A stretch of DNA of 64,000 nt, taken from Parabacteroides massiliensis. Lineage in GTDB: Bacteria; Bacteroidota; Bacteroidia; Bacteroidales; Tannerellaceae. The notes under the pieces are model-generated. The model was given only the letters and a program-made list of their open reading frames with translations, made no database searches and was not told the origin of the DNA. Shown in pieces: positions 9,566 to 17,006 of the stretch. The stretch covers positions 1,839,700-1,903,699 of the forward strand of contig NZ_LT700191.1 of assembly GCF_900155425.1 (NCBI RefSeq), in the 5' to 3' direction. The position numbers and the translations under genes were made by a program. Every line of letters begins with the position of its first letter. Positions within the stretch are counted from its first letter, which is position 1.

Positions 9566-10123
9566 TTATTGTTCCTCCATTCCTTTTAGTACAACAAACA
9601 ATTTCTTTCGTATGCGGTGTAGTTTCACTTTTATATTAGAAGAAGTCAACCCGGTGATCGTCGCCACTTCGTCGATCGTTTTCTCTTTCATGTAGAAGAG
9701 CAGGATGATCGCCCGCTCGTCGGGCGGCAATTGGGCGAGAGCTGCATCGAGCATCTGTATCCGGTCGGAATCGTCCGTCCTGCCAAGCGCCTCGACCACA
9801 TCTTGCTCCGATACGTTATTGATAACCGATTCTTCGATCGCCAGAAATTCGTGTTTCTTTTTCCGTGTCTCCGAGATGGCCGTGTTGTAGGCGATCCGGT
9901 AGATCCAGGTGGAGAAACTGCATTCCCCTTTGAACGAAGAGAGGTTCTTGAACACCTTCATAAACACATCCTGCGCCAGTTCCTCCGCATCTTCCCGGTT
10001 TCTGACCACCTTCAAGATCAACGAATGAACAGGACGGCTGTATTTGTCCAGAAGGCAGGCGAAGCATGCCGTATCTCCCGCTTGTATCCTTTGTATATAA
10101 TATGTATCGGTATACAATTCCAT
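9566..10123 (-). CDS. ECF-type RNA polymerase sigma factor
   Basis: A 185-aa sigma-70 family protein with only regions 2 and 4. Region 2 (about residues 25-95) has NREDAEELAQDVFMKVFKNL and the -10-melting segment FSTWIYRIAYNTA. Region 4 (about 125-180) has LPPDERAIILLFYMKEKTIDEVA and the HTH TGLTSSNIKVKLHRIRKKL. It directs transcription of a small regulon, usually in response to envelope stress. It sits in an operon with a small membrane protein and is divergent from a DUF6249-like gene, a likely target. Confidence 0.93.
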   Translation of the reverse strand: MELYTDTYYIQRIQAGDTACFACLLDKYSRPVHSLILKVVRNREDAEELAQDVFMKVFKNLSSFKGECSFSTWIYRIAYNTAISETRKKKHEFLAIEESVINNVSEQDVVEALGRTDDSDRIQMLDAALAQLPPDERAIILLFYMKEKTIDEVATITGLTSSNIKVKLHRIRKKLFVVLKGMEEQ

Positions 10124-10275
10124 CGTATTATAATGGACGCAAGCCGGGCGAATAGGTTACAACTTGCATCGACAAAAATAAAAAATATTTTTTTTCTTCC
10201 CGGTCTGTAACCTTTCGGGAAGAACAGCGTCAAAAGTAGCAAAGAATTTAATTAATCATTTAAAATAGTACAGTT

Positions 10276-10689
10276 ATGATGAATTTTATTACAGCTCCGT
10301 TGATTGTCGGATTTATTTGTTTAGGTATTTATGCGTTGTTTGAACTGTTTGTTCGCCGTAAGGAACGTTTGTTGATCATTGAGAAGATCAGCGAAAGAAT
10401 GGACATTTCTGATTTAGGGAAAAAGTTGAGCTTCCCTTCGTATTGCCTGCCTCGTTTTTCGTTTAATTCTTTAAAGACGGGATGCCTGTTGATGGGTATT
10501 GGTTTTGGGATACTTGTGGGCTTTTTCTGTAATCTAATAATTGCGGCAAATCGCAGCTCTTTGGATTTTGATGATGTATACGATGTTGTCAGCTCAGCCT
10601 ATGGCGCATCTGTCCTTTTGTTCGGAGGCTTGGGTTTGGTCATTGCATTCATAATTGAGATAAAGATGAAGAAAAAAGAGGATAAATGA
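10276..10689 (+). CDS. DUF6249-like membrane protein
   Basis: A 137-aa inner-membrane protein with hydrophobic segments at about residues 5-25, 68-90 and 110-130 and a basic cytoplasmic tail (KMKKKEDK). The residue pattern resembles the DUF6249 family often found next to ECF sigma/anti-sigma pairs in Bacteroidales. The function is unknown. It is divergent from the sigma factor gene, with about 150 bp between starts. Two adjacent ATGs (10276, 10279) are possible starts. A strong terminator follows. Confidence 0.72.
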   Translation: MMNFITAPLIVGFICLGIYALFELFVRRKERLLIIEKISERMDISDLGKKLSFPSYCLPRFSFNSLKTGCLLMGIGFGILVGFFCNLIIAANRSSLDFDDVYDVVSSAYGASVLLFGGLGLVIAFIIEIKMKKKEDK

Positions 10690-10720
10690 AAATGTTTTCA
10701 CTTTCTTCTTAGGGTGAAAC

Positions 10721-10768
10721 AAAAGTTCCATCGGCAGGAAACAAAAAATCCGTGCCGATGGAACTTTT
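10721..10768. terminator. Bidirectional terminator (membrane protein / flavoprotein)
   Basis: A perfect 16-bp inverted repeat, AAAAGTTCCATCGGCA at 10721-10736 and its complement at 10753-10768, with a 16-nt loop and flanking A/T runs, lies between converging genes. Confidence 0.88.
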
Positions 10769-10771
10769 ATT

Positions 10772-11860
10772 TTATTGGGAGGAAAGAGCCGGTTGGTCGG
10801 AACGTTTCCACTCGTTGATCAGCTCGCTGATCGTTTCCTTCACCGACATGATGCGGGTTGTCCGCCAGGCATTGCTGCCTGCAAAGGCGTAGCCGTTTTC
10901 AAAGTTCCCTTTGAAAGCGTTATACAAAGCGGTTACGATGCAATAGGGGCTTCGTGAGATGTCGCATGTCTTGATGCAGTTGAAAGGACAAACTTTCGGT
11001 TGTTTCAAGCCGTCTTTTACTTTCTGCAAGAAAGAGCTGTGGATGGCTCGTCCCGGCATGCCGACCGGACTCTTGATGATCTCGATGTCCTTTTCTTCCG
11101 CTTTGATGTAGCTTTCTTTGAAAGCGTCGGAAGCGTCGCACTCGGTAGTGGCGACGAAACGGGTTCCTAATTGAACGCCCGATGCTCCCAGGTCCATCAC
11201 GCGTTTGATGTCTTCACCCGTGTAAATGCCTCCTGCCGCAATTACCGGGATTCTCTTGTTGTATTTCTCTTCGAAGTGGGAAACTTCTTTCACTACCTGA
11301 GGCAGCAGTTCTTCCAGTGAGAAATGTTCGTCTTCCAATTGGTTCTCCTTATATCCTAAGTGACCGCCGGCTTTCGGGCCTTCCAGCACGACAGCGTCGG
11401 GAAGATAGTCGTAGTTGTTTTTCCATTTCTCGCAGATGATGCGGATGGCGCGTGCGCTGGAAACGATGGGGACCAGCTTCGTCACGCTGTCTTTCTTCAG
11501 GAAAGACGGCAGGTCCAGAGGAAGTCCGGCACCGCTGAAGATGATGTCCACCTTTTCCGCAATACTGGTTTTTACCAGTTCGGCGAAGTCTGAAAGGGCA
11601 ACCATCACGTTCACACCGATAATACCTTTGGCCTTTTCCCTGGCTTTCCGGATCTCGGCTGCAAGGCCCAGGTTTCCGGCTTCGGTGTAATTGGGAGAAA
11701 GTTTTTTGTATAAGAGACCGAGACCGGCTGCGGAGATAACGCCAATCCCACCTTCATTTGCAACGGCTGAGGCTAAGCCGGACAGAGAGATTCCTACGCC
11801 CATTCCACCCTGGATGATTGGAATGCGGGCTTTCAGATCCCCAATTGTTAATGTCTTCAT
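10772..11860 (-). CDS. Nitronate monooxygenase / FabK-like FMN flavoprotein
   Basis: A 362-aa TIM-barrel flavoprotein of the nitronate monooxygenase/enoyl-ACP reductase II superfamily. It starts MKTLTIGDLKARIPIIQGGMGVGIS, the standard N-terminus. Later motifs are VLEGPKAGGHLGY (residues about 170-185), IPVIAAGGIYTGEDI and LGASGVQLGTRFVATTEC, which form the FMN phosphate site. A late Cys pattern (CPFNCIKTCD) is typical of the Bacteroidetes branch. The upstream extension with TTG starts is rejected because the -7 element lies only 35-42 bp upstream of this ATG. The substrate cannot be read from sequence. Confidence 0.88.
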   Translation of the reverse strand: MKTLTIGDLKARIPIIQGGMGVGISLSGLASAVANEGGIGVISAAGLGLLYKKLSPNYTEAGNLGLAAEIRKAREKAKGIIGVNVMVALSDFAELVKTSIAEKVDIIFSGAGLPLDLPSFLKKDSVTKLVPIVSSARAIRIICEKWKNNYDYLPDAVVLEGPKAGGHLGYKENQLEDEHFSLEELLPQVVKEVSHFEEKYNKRIPVIAAGGIYTGEDIKRVMDLGASGVQLGTRFVATTECDASDAFKESYIKAEEKDIEIIKSPVGMPGRAIHSSFLQKVKDGLKQPKVCPFNCIKTCDISRSPYCIVTALYNAFKGNFENGYAFAGSNAWRTTRIMSVKETISELINEWKRSDQPALSSQ

Positions 11861-11894
11861 GTAAATATAATATGTAGGTAAAAAATATATGCGG

Positions 11895-11902
11895 CAAAGG
11901 TA
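11895..11902 (-). promoter_or_regulatory. -7 element for the flavoprotein gene
   Basis: CAAAGGTA on the plus strand reads TACCTTTG on the minus strand, 35 bp upstream of the ATG at 11860. No well-spaced -33 element is obvious. Confidence 0.6.
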
Positions 11903-11989
11903 GCACAATAAACCAGAGAATGTGCAAAATTAACTGTTATTGTTGCACAAATAAACAATAATTGTGCATCGTGATCGGGGGAAACAAAA

Positions 11990-12011
11990 AAGGCGGTATC
12001 AAAACCGCCTT
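11990..12011 (-). terminator. Hairpin terminator after pstS
   Basis: AAGGCGGT (11990-11997) and ACCGCCTT (12004-12011) pair across a 6-nt loop. The minus strand continues into a T-run (complement of 11985-11990). Confidence 0.82.
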
Positions 12012-12031
12012 GCAAGGATTCATTATTGAAC

Positions 12032-12850
12032 TTATTTAACAGGGATATAACCGACTTGTTTTACCGTTGCCTGTCCTTCTGCCGATAAGATATAATCGAT
12101 AAAGGGTTTCACTTTCCCTTCGTTCTTCACATCGTAGTAATAGAATAGCGGGCGAACGATTGGGTATGTCTTGTTCTTTGCATTTTCGAAGGATGGCTCG
12201 GTGAATGTTTTACCGGCGTCGTAAGAGACATGGATCGGTTTTACTTCTTTGTTGACATAAGCCAAGCCGACATAACCGATCGCTCCTTTGGTCTGGCTGA
12301 CAGACTGGATGATGGCTCCCGTTGCAGGCATGCTGAGGATACCGTTCATATAGTTCTTGTTCTTCAGGACGCTTTCTTTGAAAAACTCGTATGTTCCGGA
12401 AGATGTTTCGCGTGAATAGGCTACGATCTTCATGTCGGCGCCGCCCACCTCTTTCCAGTTTTTGATCTTTCCGGTGAAAATGCCTTCCAGCTGTTCACGC
12501 GTCAGGTTGGACACTTTGTTGGACGGGTGTACGACTATCGCCAACGCATCGTAGGCGATCACCACTTCTTTGGTGTTTTTCTTCGCTTCCTGCAATTTGA
12601 CTTTTTCGTCGAATTTCATCTTACGGGATGACATGGCAATGTCGGTCGTCCCTTCCATCAAGGCTGAAATACCGACACCGGAACCGCCTCCTGTCACTGT
12701 AATCTTGGCCGATTTATTTTTGTTGATGAAGTTTTCTGCTTCCGTCTGGCTTAAGGGAAGGCAAGTGTCGCTTCCTTTGATTTTCTGTGCAAACACATTC
12801 GATACAAACATACAGGCTGCTACTGCGGCCATAACAATTGTCTTTTTCAT
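12032..12850 (-). CDS. pstS: Phosphate ABC transporter substrate-binding protein PstS
   Basis: A 272-aa periplasmic phosphate-binding protein. Signal peptide residues 1-21 end in SNVFAQ, and the mature protein begins KIKGSDT, the usual PstS start. The phosphate-contact motifs TGGGSGVGISAL (residues about 53-64) and SRETSSGTYEFF are present, as is AMSSRKMK. pstC, pstA and pstB are not in the window. The gene lies downstream of the OprP-like porin gene with its own PhoB-type box and ends at a hairpin. It probably feeds a Pst permease encoded elsewhere. Confidence 0.93.
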   Translation of the reverse strand: MKKTIVMAAVAACMFVSNVFAQKIKGSDTCLPLSQTEAENFINKNKSAKITVTGGGSGVGISALMEGTTDIAMSSRKMKFDEKVKLQEAKKNTKEVVIAYDALAIVVHPSNKVSNLTREQLEGIFTGKIKNWKEVGGADMKIVAYSRETSSGTYEFFKESVLKNKNYMNGILSMPATGAIIQSVSQTKGAIGYVGLAYVNKEVKPIHVSYDAGKTFTEPSFENAKNKTYPIVRPLFYYYDVKNEGKVKPFIDYILSAEGQATVKQVGYIPVK

Positions 12851-12880
12851 TACTCTGTTTTTGAATTAATTTTCTGTATG

Positions 12881-12938
12881 CAAAGTAAATAGTCGTGTGT
12901 TGCAAGCGTGTGAAACGGATGTTACGTTTGTGTTAAAA
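12881..12938 (-). promoter_or_regulatory. pstS promoter with PhoB-type box
   Basis: On the minus strand the region reads TTTAACA-CAAA-CGTAACA (within 12920-12938). These are two 7-bp direct repeats separated by 4 bp, the geometry of a Pho box. A 31-bp gap leads to TTACTTTG (12881-12888), a -7 element one base off TAnnTTTG. The box overlaps the stop codon of the porin gene upstream. Confidence 0.72.
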
Positions 12939-14228
12939 CTTATATTGCAGCCGCAGGGTGAAAACGTCGTCTTTCCTGTCCTTCTCATATCCCTTTACGA
13001 AGTTGCTCTTTTCGTTGAAGTTGAATTCGTAATAAGCTTGTACGCGGATATGTTTGTTGAAGTGATACAAGGCGCCGATGCCGAGTGTGCTTTGGGCGAG
13101 GTCGGTCTTGGAGGTCAGGCTGTTCTCAACGCCGATCTCGTTCCCTTTCAACTTGGTGTTGGGGTCGTAGGCGTCATATTTGAGGACAGCGGAGAATGGA
13201 GTGGTGCCGATGTCGTGCACCAAATAGAAAAAATAGCCGATGAAAGGGCGTTTGAACAGGGCGTTTTCCGGTTCGTTGGCCGGACGTGTGCCTGTGTTGG
13301 GGCTTTTGCTGCTGGTGGCGATGCCGGGTTGTGTTCCTAACAGTCCTTCACCGCGTAGGGTTGTCGTTCCCCAACTGTTGTTGAACGAGAACTGCGCATC
13401 CAGACCGATGTACTCGCGTTTCATGTATGTGCCGGTTTTGCCTTTGTCGATAGCGATGAATTTTTTGCCTTGAAGTTCGTAGGCCGTGGTGGTCGGATTG
13501 TAAACGCCGCCGTTGTAGTAGGAAGCGCCTAATCCCCATTTCCCCCAGTTGCCTATTTCTTTTTCGGCTCCCAAGCGGCCGATGAAGTCTTTGCGGTTGT
13601 CGGTTTCGCGATTGATGCTGTTGCCGGCAAACAGTCCGGCATCGAGACGGAGAAAACCGATCGGGCTTGTCTCTTTGGCACGGAGCGTCAACATGGCGCC
13701 TAAGTCGCGTTCGTCCGGAAAGAAGTATTGGATGATAGTAGCGCGTTCGGGAGATTCCAGACCGCTTGTCGAGTAGCCGATCTCGTATCCGAAAGGCCGG
13801 TTGAAAACGCCGGCCATCAGTTGGCTGCGTTTTGTCCAAGGATCTTTGAGGCCGATATACAGATCGCGGAAGCTGATACCTTTGTCGTTGGCCTCGATCT
13901 GTACGGCACCGGTTCCGAGGCCGTCGTTATATTCGAATTTCAACCGTCCTCGGCGGATGCCGAAGCGGTTGAAACCTTTATCTTCATGTTCGTTCTTGTC
14001 GCCAACTTTCAGGGTGGCATCTTCCTGGCCGTACTGAAATTGTCCTTGGATATAGGCGGACACTTTGAACTTGCTGAGCTTCTGGACGAGTTTGTCCAAT
14101 GTTGTCGTCTCCTGCGAAAGCGAATCGACACGTGCATTCAGTTTCTCTATTTCCAGAGCTTCCTGTGCCTTCATCGCAAGTGGAAGCAGCGCCAGCAGGC
14201 CGAGCGCGATAACCTTTCCTAATTTCAT
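12933..14228 (-). CDS. Phosphate-selective porin O/P-like outer membrane protein
   Basis: A 431-aa outer-membrane beta-barrel of the OprP/OprO family. The signal peptide ends PLAMKAQ (residue 21). A short coiled-coil segment (residues 24-52, IEKLNARVDSLSQET) probably makes the periplasmic trimer stalk. The barrel follows, beginning SAYIQGQFQYGQ and GFNRFGIRRGRLKFEY, and ends with the C-terminal aromatic strand FTLRLQYKF. It is paired with pstS and both carry PhoB-type boxes, so it is likely induced by phosphate limitation and lets phosphate cross the outer membrane. Confidence 0.9.
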   Translation of the reverse strand: MKLGKVIALGLLALLPLAMKAQEALEIEKLNARVDSLSQETTTLDKLVQKLSKFKVSAYIQGQFQYGQEDATLKVGDKNEHEDKGFNRFGIRRGRLKFEYNDGLGTGAVQIEANDKGISFRDLYIGLKDPWTKRSQLMAGVFNRPFGYEIGYSTSGLESPERATIIQYFFPDERDLGAMLTLRAKETSPIGFLRLDAGLFAGNSINRETDNRKDFIGRLGAEKEIGNWGKWGLGASYYNGGVYNPTTTAYELQGKKFIAIDKGKTGTYMKREYIGLDAQFSFNNSWGTTTLRGEGLLGTQPGIATSSKSPNTGTRPANEPENALFKRPFIGYFFYLVHDIGTTPFSAVLKYDAYDPNTKLKGNEIGVENSLTSKTDLAQSTLGIGALYHFNKHIRVQAYYEFNFNEKSNFVKGYEKDRKDDVFTLRLQYKF

Positions 14229-14272
14229 TCCTGATTTTTGTAAATCGTCGTTTATGATTATAATTTTGTTTG

Positions 14273-14330
14273 CAAAGAAACAGGAATGCTGTTTCGCGAC
14301 TACGACATATATGTTACATTTATGTTACAG
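14273..14330 (-). promoter_or_regulatory. OprP-like porin promoter with PhoB-type box
   Basis: On the minus strand TGTAACA-TAAA-TGTAACA (within 14312-14330) is a perfect 7-bp direct repeat with a 4-bp spacer. It lies 31 bp upstream of TTTCTTTG (14273-14280). The same spacing occurs at pstS. The box overlaps the stop codon of the GH20 gene. Confidence 0.75.
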
Positions 14331-16226
14331 ATTGCCCACGACATGGCGCGTGTTTCCCGCACGCTTTTCAAGTTCTTTGATTGTCAGTGTTATCACTTTT
14401 CCGATCGGCTTGTTGTCCCGATAAGTGACGATACGCAGCCAGGTTGCATTTTTCGGAATCCGGAGCGGCGTTTCGTATTTCGGAGTGAAACTGTCGGGAT
14501 CCGTGTTATCGAATGTATAATAGATGTCGAGGTTGCCCGGTTCGCTGTCCAGTTTGATCTCCAACGCACCGTCTTCGGCGTAGTAAGGAGTGACGATGGC
14601 GTTATACATGCTGCGTGCGTAGTTGATCTGTGCCTGGTCCGCACGAACGAAATGCTTTTCGACACGCGGCAGGAACCGATCCCATTCCGCCTTGGACGGT
14701 CCGGTCCAGAGGACTTCGGCAAGTGCCCATCCGCGTGGCCAGGTCATATATTCGGCATGGTGGAAAGTGGGAACGGATTCAGCCCAGAGGTTGCCTTGTC
14801 CTCCTAATATCATCTCGGCCGGCACGCCATCGGGGACCGGGTTGAAACTGTAGGAATCTTTCAGGCGGCACATAGAGTAGGTGTCCGGTTCGACAGACGG
14901 TTCGCCTTGCCAAAGGTCGATGTAGCAATGTTCGGCCGGTGTCATGATCACATGATGACCGGCTTTGGCCGATTTGATTCCGCCTTCCATCCCACGCCAA
15001 CTCATGACGGTAGCATCGGGAGCCAGTCCGCCGTCGATAATCTCGTCCCAACCGATCAGTTTTTTCCCTTTTTCTTTCAGGATGCTTTCCATACGGTGGA
15101 TAAAGTAGCTCTGCAATTCATTCTCGTCCTTTAGGTTTTCCGCTTTCATGCGAGCTTGGCAACGCGGGCATTTATGCCAGAAACCTTTGAAACATTCGTC
15201 GCCTCCGATATGGACATATTCGTCCGGGAACAGGTCGGCTACTTCCGTCAGGACTTTGTCCATAAACTCGAAAGTAATATCCTTGCCTACACAGAGCGTA
15301 TTTTCGTCCTCACCGTAAAACTTGTTGCCGACCCCGACAGCCGACGGCGCCTTCATACACGCCAGGTCAGGGTAGGCGACGAGTGCCGCCAGGCTGTGCC
15401 CCGGCACGTCTATTTCCGGTATGACACGCACGTAACGTTCTGCCGCATAAGCCAACACCTCTTTTACATCTTCCTGTGTGTAGAAACCTCCGTAAGTAGC
15501 TTCTTCTCCCGGTTGCTGTGGCTCGCGCTGCCACCATTGCCCGACACGCGGAGCACGCCAGGCGCCAACTTCCGTCAGGCGCGGCAGGGATTTTATTTCC
15601 AGGCGCCAGCCCTGGTCGTCGGTCAGATGCCAGTGGAACACATTCATCTTATATTCCGCCAGTTCGTCGATGTATTTTTTCACTTCCTCTTTGGTGAACC
15701 AGTGGCGGCTGACATCCAGCATAAGTCCGCGCCAGGCAAACTGAGGCTTGTCGGTGATGTCGGCACAGGGAATTGTCCAATCGGTGCCTTTTTGTTCCCG
15801 GTTGCTTTTTATTTCGGGAGGGAGCATCTGCAATAAGGTTTGTACTCCGTAGAAGATTCCGGCCGGCTGATGGGCGGTGATGTCGATATTGCCATGTTTT
15901 ACCTGCAGGCGGTATCCTTCCGCACCGAGAGCTGCATCTTCGGTCAGTTTGAACTCGATGTTGCCGTGTTTTTCAACCGGGATTTCGAAACCTGTTGCAG
16001 GTGCGACCTTATTGTTGAAGTAACGTGCTATCCCCATTAACTGCGGATTGGAAGTGTCGAGTGTGATAGCTGCCCGGCGAGTCAGTTTGAAATGGTCCGT
16101 CCCGACCGTCATTTCTTGGGGTTGCGGGATCAATGCCGGTGCATTGTTCGGAATGTCTTTTTGGGAACAGGAGCTAAATCCCATTATGAGGCCAGCTGCA
16201 GCGAAGATAAGTAGAGACTTTTTCAT
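14325..16226 (-). CDS. Beta-N-acetylhexosaminidase, GH20 lipoprotein
   Basis: A 633-aa glycan-degrading enzyme, probably on the periplasmic face or cell surface. The lipoprotein signal ends at Cys20 (GFSSC). A GH20b N-terminal domain covers about residues 30-155 and the GH20 TIM barrel about 160-520. The catalytic Asp343-Glu344 pair lies in HIGGDEC, and the substrate loop HWHLTDDQGWRLEI lies at 198-211. A C-terminal chitobiase-like domain follows (YYTFDNTDPDS, then TLRIPKNATWLRI-like strands). It removes terminal GlcNAc/GalNAc from host or bacterial glycans. The start is set at 16226; the open frame extends upstream over the promoter. Confidence 0.93.
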   Translation of the reverse strand: MKKSLLIFAAAGLIMGFSSCSQKDIPNNAPALIPQPQEMTVGTDHFKLTRRAAITLDTSNPQLMGIARYFNNKVAPATGFEIPVEKHGNIEFKLTEDAALGAEGYRLQVKHGNIDITAHQPAGIFYGVQTLLQMLPPEIKSNREQKGTDWTIPCADITDKPQFAWRGLMLDVSRHWFTKEEVKKYIDELAEYKMNVFHWHLTDDQGWRLEIKSLPRLTEVGAWRAPRVGQWWQREPQQPGEEATYGGFYTQEDVKEVLAYAAERYVRVIPEIDVPGHSLAALVAYPDLACMKAPSAVGVGNKFYGEDENTLCVGKDITFEFMDKVLTEVADLFPDEYVHIGGDECFKGFWHKCPRCQARMKAENLKDENELQSYFIHRMESILKEKGKKLIGWDEIIDGGLAPDATVMSWRGMEGGIKSAKAGHHVIMTPAEHCYIDLWQGEPSVEPDTYSMCRLKDSYSFNPVPDGVPAEMILGGQGNLWAESVPTFHHAEYMTWPRGWALAEVLWTGPSKAEWDRFLPRVEKHFVRADQAQINYARSMYNAIVTPYYAEDGALEIKLDSEPGNLDIYYTFDNTDPDSFTPKYETPLRIPKNATWLRIVTYRDNKPIGKVITLTIKELEKRAGNTRHVVGNL

Positions 16227-16256
16227 GAATTTGTGTACTTGTTTATGTTTAAGTCG

Positions 16257-16264
16257 CAAAGATA
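16257..16264 (-). promoter_or_regulatory. -7 element for the GH20 gene
   Basis: CAAAGATA on the plus strand reads TATCTTTG on the minus strand, 30 bp upstream of the ATG at 16226. Confidence 0.6.
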
Positions 16265-16279
16265 GGGATTAATTGCGAA

Positions 16280-16307
16280 TGCCTGCCGGTTTTTGTTCCG
16301 GCAGGCA
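16280..16307 (-). terminator. GC-rich hairpin after barrel protein gene
   Basis: TGCCTGCCGG (16280-16289) and CCGGCAGGCA (16298-16307) form a perfect 10-bp stem with an 8-nt loop directly after the stop codon at 16315. No clear T-run follows on the minus strand, so termination strength is uncertain. Confidence 0.6.
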
Positions 16308-16314
16308 GATGTTT

Positions 16315-16917
16315 TCAGAATCTCCAACCGAGGTTGATCTGCAGGACACCGTTACGGGATTTCTCCCCACCCCAATTTATGGAGTTGCCATTCAGTTTGA
16401 TGTCACCGTCGGATAGGGTATTGGTGAGCCCTATATTGTAGTTCATCGAGACCAGCAAACCTAAATCGAATTGATAGCCGACACCGATACCTAATGCAAA
16501 GTCAAAAGTTTTGAATGCATCTTTCGAATCGACCGAGAGATCGGCCCCATTATAAGAGGCACTCGCTTTGGAACGGGCCAAGAAACCGAACTGAGGTCCT
16601 GCAAATGCATAAAAACCTTTGTAAAGGTAAGCTTTTGCATAGATAGGAATGTTTATGTAATCGTTTTTGATTTTACCGGAGACACCGCTCTCTGATTCTT
16701 TCACACCTTGCATGGAGTAGTAAATGCCCGGTTCTATGGCAAACTGCGGATTGATTGGAAACTCGGCGGCAAAACCGACGTTCAGTCCCGGTTTCATGCT
16801 TCCCTCGGTATTTGTCATATTAGCGAGGTTCAAACCGATCTTCGGTAAGAAATGGAACTCTTGTGCACTGGCCTGAAACGCCACGAACATCAACAATAAT
16901 AAAGCAATCTTTTTCAT
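16315..16917 (-). CDS. Outer membrane beta-barrel protein (PorT-like family)
   Basis: A 200-aa protein with a signal peptide ending QASAQ (residue 19) and alternating beta strands typical of the small 'porin family'/outer membrane beta-barrel (OMP_b-brl_2) proteins of Bacteroidetes. Characteristic segments are FLPKIGLNLANM at the mature N-terminus, FAIEPGIYYSMQG, YINIPIYAKAYL and the final strand VLQINLGWRF ending in Phe. It probably sits in the outer membrane as an 8-stranded barrel. The function is unknown. It is a single gene downstream of purL on the same strand, separated from it by a terminator. Confidence 0.85.
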   Translation of the reverse strand: MKKIALLLLMFVAFQASAQEFHFLPKIGLNLANMTNTEGSMKPGLNVGFAAEFPINPQFAIEPGIYYSMQGVKESESGVSGKIKNDYINIPIYAKAYLYKGFYAFAGPQFGFLARSKASASYNGADLSVDSKDAFKTFDFALGIGVGYQFDLGLLVSMNYNIGLTNTLSDGDIKLNGNSINWGGEKSRNGVLQINLGWRF

Positions 16918-16964
16918 AATGGATAATATTAAAATGAATAATAGATAAACTTTTCATGACTAAA

Positions 16965-16994
16965 AAGTTGCGCTATGCTATTATAACGCAACTT
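16965..16994 (-). terminator. Terminator after purL
   Basis: AAGTTGCG (16965-16972) pairs with CGCAACTT (16987-16994). On the minus strand the stem runs straight into a T-run. Confidence 0.75.
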
Positions 16995-17006
16995 CCTATC
17001 AATTTA

